Shown in pieces: positions 60,328 through 64,000 of a stretch of DNA of 64,000 nucleotides. The notes below the pieces were generated by a model. The model had not been told where the DNA came from. It did not search any database and saw only the letters and a list, made by a program, of their open reading frames with translations. The translations under genes were made by a program, and so were the position numbers. Location: the NCBI RefSeq assembly GCF_003807585.1, contig NZ_RMBX01000016.1:62001-126000 (forward strand), read 5' to 3'. Each line of letters opens with the position of its first letter. The first letter of the stretch is position 1. The stretch comes from Chitinophaga barathri. Lineage in GTDB: Bacteria; Bacteroidota; Bacteroidia; Chitinophagales; Chitinophagaceae.

Positions 60328-60654
60328 CTAACCTACGGGCGGTACGTGCGTTGTGGGGCCGCCGGGGTTATCATTCGGTTTGTCATTGGGCTTATCGTTG
60401 CTGTCCCGGCAATTGAACAGGCGGGTGACGCCTTTGATCACGATCTCGGCGAACGGCTGTCCCAACAGGTTGATACCGATGCGGTAATTGCTTTCGGCGC
60501 AGATAGGCTCGCATAATTTGATACATAACGGAACGGCCTGTCCCTGGTTGTGCAGCATGCTGACCTGTAAAGGTTTTTCGTTGAAAAAGTGCTCAAGGCG
60601 GGCGTTTCCCTCTTTTGGCCACTCGACAATGTGGACATTGTGATCTTCTGCCAT
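60328..60654 (-). CDS. Small hypothetical protein, first gene of the isoprenoid operon
   Basis: I start at ATG 60654 (MAEDHNVHIVEWPKEGNARL), giving 108 residues; a longer frame from 60852 would run through the promoter. The C-terminal tail is rich in Asn, Asp, Lys and Pro (NDKPNDKPNDNPGGPTTH). The core is a small beta-rich domain (NYRIGINLLGQPFAEIVIKG). It is followed by the 245-residue protein gene with a 34-bp gap. Function unknown. Confidence 0.6.
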   Translation of the reverse strand: MAEDHNVHIVEWPKEGNARLEHFFNEKPLQVSMLHNQGQAVPLCIKLCEPICAESNYRIGINLLGQPFAEIVIKGVTRLFNCRDSNDKPNDKPNDNPGGPTTHVPPVG

Positions 60655-60734
60655 GATGAGAAATTTTGAGGTTAAAGGAAATCTAAGGATTCTTCTTTCT
60701 TTTGGAACTTTGGAGTCTACAACGGTTACTATAC

Positions 60735-60742
60735 CAAATCTA
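60735..60742 (-). promoter_or_regulatory. Promoter of the isoprenoid operon (TAGATTTG)
   Basis: A perfect TAnnTTTG match on the minus strand with TTTTTTG 16 bp further upstream as a -33 element. It gives a leader of about 75 nt before the ATG at 60654. Confidence 0.5.
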
Positions 60743-60809
60743 ACTAAATAATCCCATGCAAAAAAGAAAACCGGGTTAATTCTTCGGTCCGGTTTTAGCC
60801 GGATTCCCG

Positions 60810-60817
60810 TAATTTTG
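60810..60817 (+). promoter_or_regulatory. -7 promoter box TAATTTTG just before an ATG
   Basis: A perfect TAnnTTTG match four bases before the ATG at 60822, which suggests a leaderless transcript. Confidence 0.5.
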
Positions 60818-60821
60818 CAGG

Positions 60822-61334
60822 ATGAATACCGATATCGTACATATTTTACCATCAGACTTCTCCCCGGCCAGCCGGGTTTGGATATACCAGAGCAACCGGC
60901 CTTTTTCAGCCAAGGAAGCCGTTGAGATCGAAGAACAGCTCCACCAGTTCACCGAACAATGGAACTCCCACGGAACGCCCGTAAAAGGCTGGGGACGCCT
61001 CCTGTTTGACCAGGTGATCGTGCTCATGGCGGACGAAAGCGAGGCGGGCGTAAGCGGATGCAGCACAGACAGCTCCGTGAGGATCATAAAAAGCATGGAA
61101 AACCAGTATAGCGTAAACCTGTTCGACCGCCTGGCGCTGGGTTTCATCGTGAAGGAAAAATTGCAGCTGCTGCCCCTGGCGCAGGTAGGCTACGCGATCG
61201 AAAAAGGGTATATTTCCACAGACACCATTTACCTGAACAATACCGTGCAGACAAAAGGCGAACTGGAGAAACACTGGCTCGTGCCGCTGAAAAACAGCTG
61301 GCTGGCCGGCAAACTCGGGCTGCACGCCTATTAA
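60822..61334 (+). CDS. Conserved small cytoplasmic protein of unknown function
   Basis: The 170-residue protein has an opening VWIYQSNRPFSAKEAVEIEE and a C-terminal block WLVPLKNSWLAGKLGLHAY. Such proteins are common in Bacteroidota and are often mislabelled ABC transporter ATPase, but no Walker A or signature motif is present here. Role unknown. Confidence 0.8.
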   Translation: MNTDIVHILPSDFSPASRVWIYQSNRPFSAKEAVEIEEQLHQFTEQWNSHGTPVKGWGRLLFDQVIVLMADESEAGVSGCSTDSSVRIIKSMENQYSVNLFDRLALGFIVKEKLQLLPLAQVGYAIEKGYISTDTIYLNNTVQTKGELEKHWLVPLKNSWLAGKLGLHAY

Positions 61335-61365
61335 AAGATATTTAACCCGCGGAATCACCGCGCTG

Positions 61366-61400
61366 AAAAGGGTGCACCGGATTCCGATGCACCCTTTTCT
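61366..61400 (+). terminator. Terminator after the small conserved gene
   Basis: AAAAGGGTGCA pairs perfectly with TGCACCCTTTT over an 11-nt loop. It is 32 bp after the stop. The rest of the gap to 61567 is AT-rich and holds the promoter of the sigma factor. Confidence 0.85.
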
Positions 61401-61567
61401 CTTCCGGCCCTATGGGAAAATAATAGTTGGCCGCTTGCTGAAAGTTTTATTAATTTGGGTCAGTTACTCTTTTAAAAAATCAATCAGAATCCGAACATCC
61501 AACAGAATCCACGAAGAAATAATATTGCGTTAATATTTGCCATCGAACAATTCTATACTTTTCCGGC

Positions 61568-62155
61568 ATGATGAATGAGGAAGTGCTCCACCAATATTTC
61601 CGCCAGGTATGTGACGACGGTGACCAGGATGCCTACAATGAGCTGTACAAAGCTTTGTGTTCGCGCCTGATCCACTTCTCCGCCGCTATTACCGGCAGCT
61701 GGCAACTGGCTGAAGAAATAGTGTCGGACGTGTTTATAATGCTCTGGCGCAAACGGGCACAGCTCTCGAACGTAGCCAATCCCGTGGTATACCTGTACGT
61801 GTGCACGCGCAACCAGAGCCTCAACGCCGTGCGCCAGCACCGCCGGCACCAGCACCTGAGCCTGGACAACCTGGATACAGACGCCCTCGCCATCCTTCCC
61901 GATACCGAACAGAATATGCTTTCCGCCGAAGTGACCCAAAAGATAGAATCCGCCATCCGCAGCCTCCCCGCCCGCTGCCAGCTGATATTCCGGCTGGTGA
62001 AACAGGACGGGCTGAAATACCGCGAAGTGGGCGAACTATTGCAGATATCCCCCAAAACGGTGGACGCCCAGCTGGCCATCTCCGTTAAAAAAATAGCCGA
62101 AGCGATCCGCCTGGATATGCCGGCAGATCTCGCCCAATCTTACCTTCTCCGCTAA
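61568..62155 (+). CDS. FecI-type ECF sigma-70 factor
   Basis: The 195-residue sigma factor has region 2 (NELYKALCSRLIHFSAAITG, WQLAEEIVSDVFIMLWRKRA) and region 4 (IRSLPARCQLIFRLVKQDGL with the helix-turn-helix LKYREVGELLQISPKTVDAQ). It precedes a FecR gene by 59 bp and then an STN-domain TonB receptor, the usual Bacteroidota arrangement for polymer-responsive loci. The -10/-35 signals it recognises cannot be seen. Confidence 0.93.
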   Translation: MMNEEVLHQYFRQVCDDGDQDAYNELYKALCSRLIHFSAAITGSWQLAEEIVSDVFIMLWRKRAQLSNVANPVVYLYVCTRNQSLNAVRQHRRHQHLSLDNLDTDALAILPDTEQNMLSAEVTQKIESAIRSLPARCQLIFRLVKQDGLKYREVGELLQISPKTVDAQLAISVKKIAEAIRLDMPADLAQSYLLR

Positions 62156-62214
62156 ACCGAAAAAAAATTTCTAATCCTTTAGGGAACTTTTATTCCTGAA
62201 ACTGTCCTTGTATT

Positions 62215-63270
62215 ATGATGCATGATAAGATCTGGAACCTGCTGGCCAAAAAAATGGCAAACCAGTTGCCGCCTGAAGAGGAAAAGGAGCTGGAACGCCT
62301 GCTCCAGCAGCATCCTGACGCTTCTTACGTAAAGGAAGTAATGATGCAGCCCTGGAAAGACAAACACAAACGCTTCAGTCCGGAAGAAACGGACCAGGCT
62401 TTGCAACGGCATCGTCAAAGACTGGAAGCCGCCATGGAGACCGAAGAGGAGCCTGAGCCCGGTACCGGCCGCATCCGGCGGATGATATTCCGCCTGACCG
62501 GTGTAGCTGCCGCGCTGGCGCTTGCGTTTTATGTGGGGTACGCCTTGTGGCCCAAACAGAAGGGCCAGGCCACTGAAGAATTGCAGCAAATGGTGACCCA
62601 TCAGGGCTCCCGCTCGCAGATCAAACTGCCGGACGGCACCACCGTATGGCTCAATGCGGGCAGCCAGCTGGACTATCCCAAACAGTTCGCCGGCAAAACC
62701 CGTGAAGTGACGCTCGCCGGTGAGGCCTTCTTTGACGTAACCAAAGACGCCGAGCATCCTTTTATTGTCAAAACAAACACCTTTTCCATCAGGGTACTGG
62801 GCACCACCTTCAACGTACGCGCCTACCCGCATGAAGACAATGCCGTAACCTCCCTGGTGACCGGCGCCGTGGAAGTGGTGATGGACAAAAAGACCGTGCG
62901 CCTGATGCCGAACGAAAAACTCAGCGTATCCACCCTTCAGCCCGTGAGCAGCGGCGTGGCGGACCGTGAGACTATCGTGCCCGCGCCCGCCGTGAAATCC
63001 ACGCTGACCGAAGTGAGGGACAGTGTGATCGCGGAGACGGCCTGGGTGCAGAACAAACTCGCTTTCAAATCGCAGCCCCTCGAAAAAGTGGTCATACTGC
63101 TGGAGCAGTGGTATGGCGCGGATATCCGCTTCAGGAACGAAGATAAAAAACAGGTGAGCCTGACGGCCGTATTTGAAAAAGAATCGCTGACGGAGGCATT
63201 GGAAGCGCTGGAGCTGACAGGATCATTTCATTTTAAGAAAGATGCCGCGGGCATTATCTGGATAGAATAA
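62215..63270 (+). CDS. FecR-type anti-sigma factor
   Basis: The 351-residue protein has a short cytoplasmic N-terminus, one membrane helix (about 85-108; LTGVAAALALAFYVGYALW), then the FecR domain (QIKLPDGTTVWLNAGSQLDY; LAGEAFFDVTKDAEHPFIVK; VLGTTFNVRAYPHED) and a C-terminal DUF4974 domain (FKSQPLEKVVILLEQWYGAD). It would sense the periplasmic STN/TonB signal and control the sigma factor just upstream. Confidence 0.93.
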   Translation: MMHDKIWNLLAKKMANQLPPEEEKELERLLQQHPDASYVKEVMMQPWKDKHKRFSPEETDQALQRHRQRLEAAMETEEEPEPGTGRIRRMIFRLTGVAAALALAFYVGYALWPKQKGQATEELQQMVTHQGSRSQIKLPDGTTVWLNAGSQLDYPKQFAGKTREVTLAGEAFFDVTKDAEHPFIVKTNTFSIRVLGTTFNVRAYPHEDNAVTSLVTGAVEVVMDKKTVRLMPNEKLSVSTLQPVSSGVADRETIVPAPAVKSTLTEVRDSVIAETAWVQNKLAFKSQPLEKVVILLEQWYGADIRFRNEDKKQVSLTAVFEKESLTEALEALELTGSFHFKKDAAGIIWIE

Positions 63271-63664
63271 AAAACAAAATCAATTTTCGGGTGTAAACAG
63301 GAACAGGTAAAACGAATGCGGGAATTATAGTATATCGGGACATGCCCGCATTGAATATTTCGCTAACAAACAGAACAAATTAGAGCCGGATGCGGGAAGA
63401 TATACCTGCATTTAACATGTGAAAACTTAACAGGCTGTGGGTGCAACGGCATGACCTTGCACACATTTAATTTCTCGAAAAAGGATCATTACATTTTTAA
63501 CGACATGCCGATGGTATAACAAGACACACCAGCACAAATTTTTAATTAAAGCAATAGGGCCAAAAAAAACGGGAAATGTTCGCACCATTCCCCGTGTAAT
63601 TACCGGCTAATGACGTTGCTATGCGTATACATGAACTATTTCAATTAACCGACAATTCAAAGGT
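63271..63664 (+). other. 394-bp gap between fecR-like gene and the TonB receptor
   Basis: No gene. A hairpin AATGCGGG (63316-63323) with CCCGCATT (63346-63353) lies early in the gap without a T run. The remainder is AT-rich and probably carries the sigma-factor-dependent promoter, but I could not identify its elements. Confidence 0.5.
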
Positions 63665-64000
63665 ATGAAAAAATGTCAAGAGGTGAGATGGCTTCCACCC
63701 CGGCGAGGCCTCAAAAAACTACTCCTTATTATGAAGCTCTCCGCGATCATCGTTTTTGTTGTATGCATGCAGGCTAGTGCCTCCGTACGCGGGCAGAACA
63801 CGATTTCCGTAAAATTATCCCGCACCAATCTTGAGAAGGCATTCTCACTCATTGAGCTCACAACGGAGTACCGTTTTGTGTACAATGATGATCATCTCCC
63901 GCTCACCACCAGGGTGAGCCTGGACGCCAGGAACTGGCCCATCACCAAAGTGCTGGACCAGATGCTGCAAAATACACAGCTCAGCTACCGCCTGATGCCG
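63665..64000 (+). CDS. STN-domain TonB-dependent receptor (SusC-like), N-terminal fragment
   Basis: The open frame runs from ATG 63665 to the window end (112 codons) and is cut there. It has a basic N-terminus, a membrane signal (LLLIMKLSAIIVFVVCMQAS) and then an STN domain: ISVKLSRTNLEKAFSLIELT and VSLDARNWPITKVLDQMLQN, as in SusC receptors controlled by FecI/FecR. The body and any SusD gene lie beyond the window. Confidence 0.85.
   Translation, partial: MKKCQEVRWLPPRRGLKKLLLIMKLSAIIVFVVCMQASASVRGQNTISVKLSRTNLEKAFSLIELTTEYRFVYNDDHLPLTTRVSLDARNWPITKVLDQMLQNTQLSYRLMP

Noticed and set aside
60822-61334. ABC transporter ATPase
   Set aside because: No Walker A, Walker B or signature motif is visible, and the length of 170 residues is too short.

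Overview
The window looks like chromosomal DNA of a Bacteroidota, most likely family Chitinophagaceae (Chitinophaga or a close relative). The signs are: type IX secretion C-terminal domains on exported enzymes; a FecI-type sigma factor, FecR anti-sigma factor and an STN-domain TonB receptor in a row; an LytS/LytTR pair; several outer-membrane TonB proteins; promoters of the Bacteroidota form TAnnTTTG; almost no Shine-Dalgarno sequences; and moderately high GC. No genus-specific marker is present, so the genus is an inference.

Layout. 1-2.9 kb: the 5' end of a minus-strand gene, then a minus-strand two-component pair. 2.9-12.5 kb: methionine aminopeptidase, a 1330-residue secreted sugar-dehydrogenase-like protein, a PL6-type polysaccharide lyase, a membrane acyltransferase and an aldose-epimerase-like protein, together suggesting polysaccharide use. 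12.6-16.1 kb: a stand-alone homologue of the N-terminal half of violacein enzyme VioB, followed by a secreted propeller-like protein. 16.1-18.8 kb: a minus-strand group (AlkD-like, pirin, Fe-S mini-protein, coiled coil, GNAT). 18.9-20.8 kb: bioA, then a 600-bp non-coding region built largely from 11-bp repeats. 20.8-28.9 kb: mostly minus-strand genes (DUF2911, two SRPBCC proteins, an ABC-2 permease, lipoproteins, SppA). 29-36 kb: folK, deoxynucleoside kinase, a Cys/His-rich small protein with a TonB receptor, a double-glycine-leader peptide, and an STN protein with surface repeats. 36-41 kb: a BaiN-type flavoprotein, an MG2/plug protein and a conserved unknown. 41.1-44.7 kb: tRNA-His, a nested inverted repeat, a TonB beta-barrel protein and a second 11-bp array. 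44.8-51.8 kb: pcm, HEAT protein, phosphohexomutase, DUF2279 protein, phosphoribosyltransferase and a two-subunit Fe-S oxidoreductase. 51.9-52.5 kb: an AT-rich nucleotidyltransferase/small-protein pair. 52.7-60.7 kb: an unusual locus with a polyprenyl diphosphate synthase and a geranylgeranyl-reductase-type flavoprotein among four uncharacterised non-secreted proteins, the largest (1167 aa) possibly of TULIP/P47 type with PKD domains. 60.8-64 kb: a small conserved protein, then sigma factor, anti-sigma factor and the start of an STN/TonB receptor cut by the window end.

The best candidates for undescribed biology are the isoprenoid/PKD locus (52.7-60.7 kb), the orphan VioB N-half (12.6 kb) and the 11-bp-periodic intergenic arrays (20.2-20.7 and 44.5-44.7 kb). 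Functions given for these are inference. No CRISPR array, rRNA, transposase or phage structural gene was seen.
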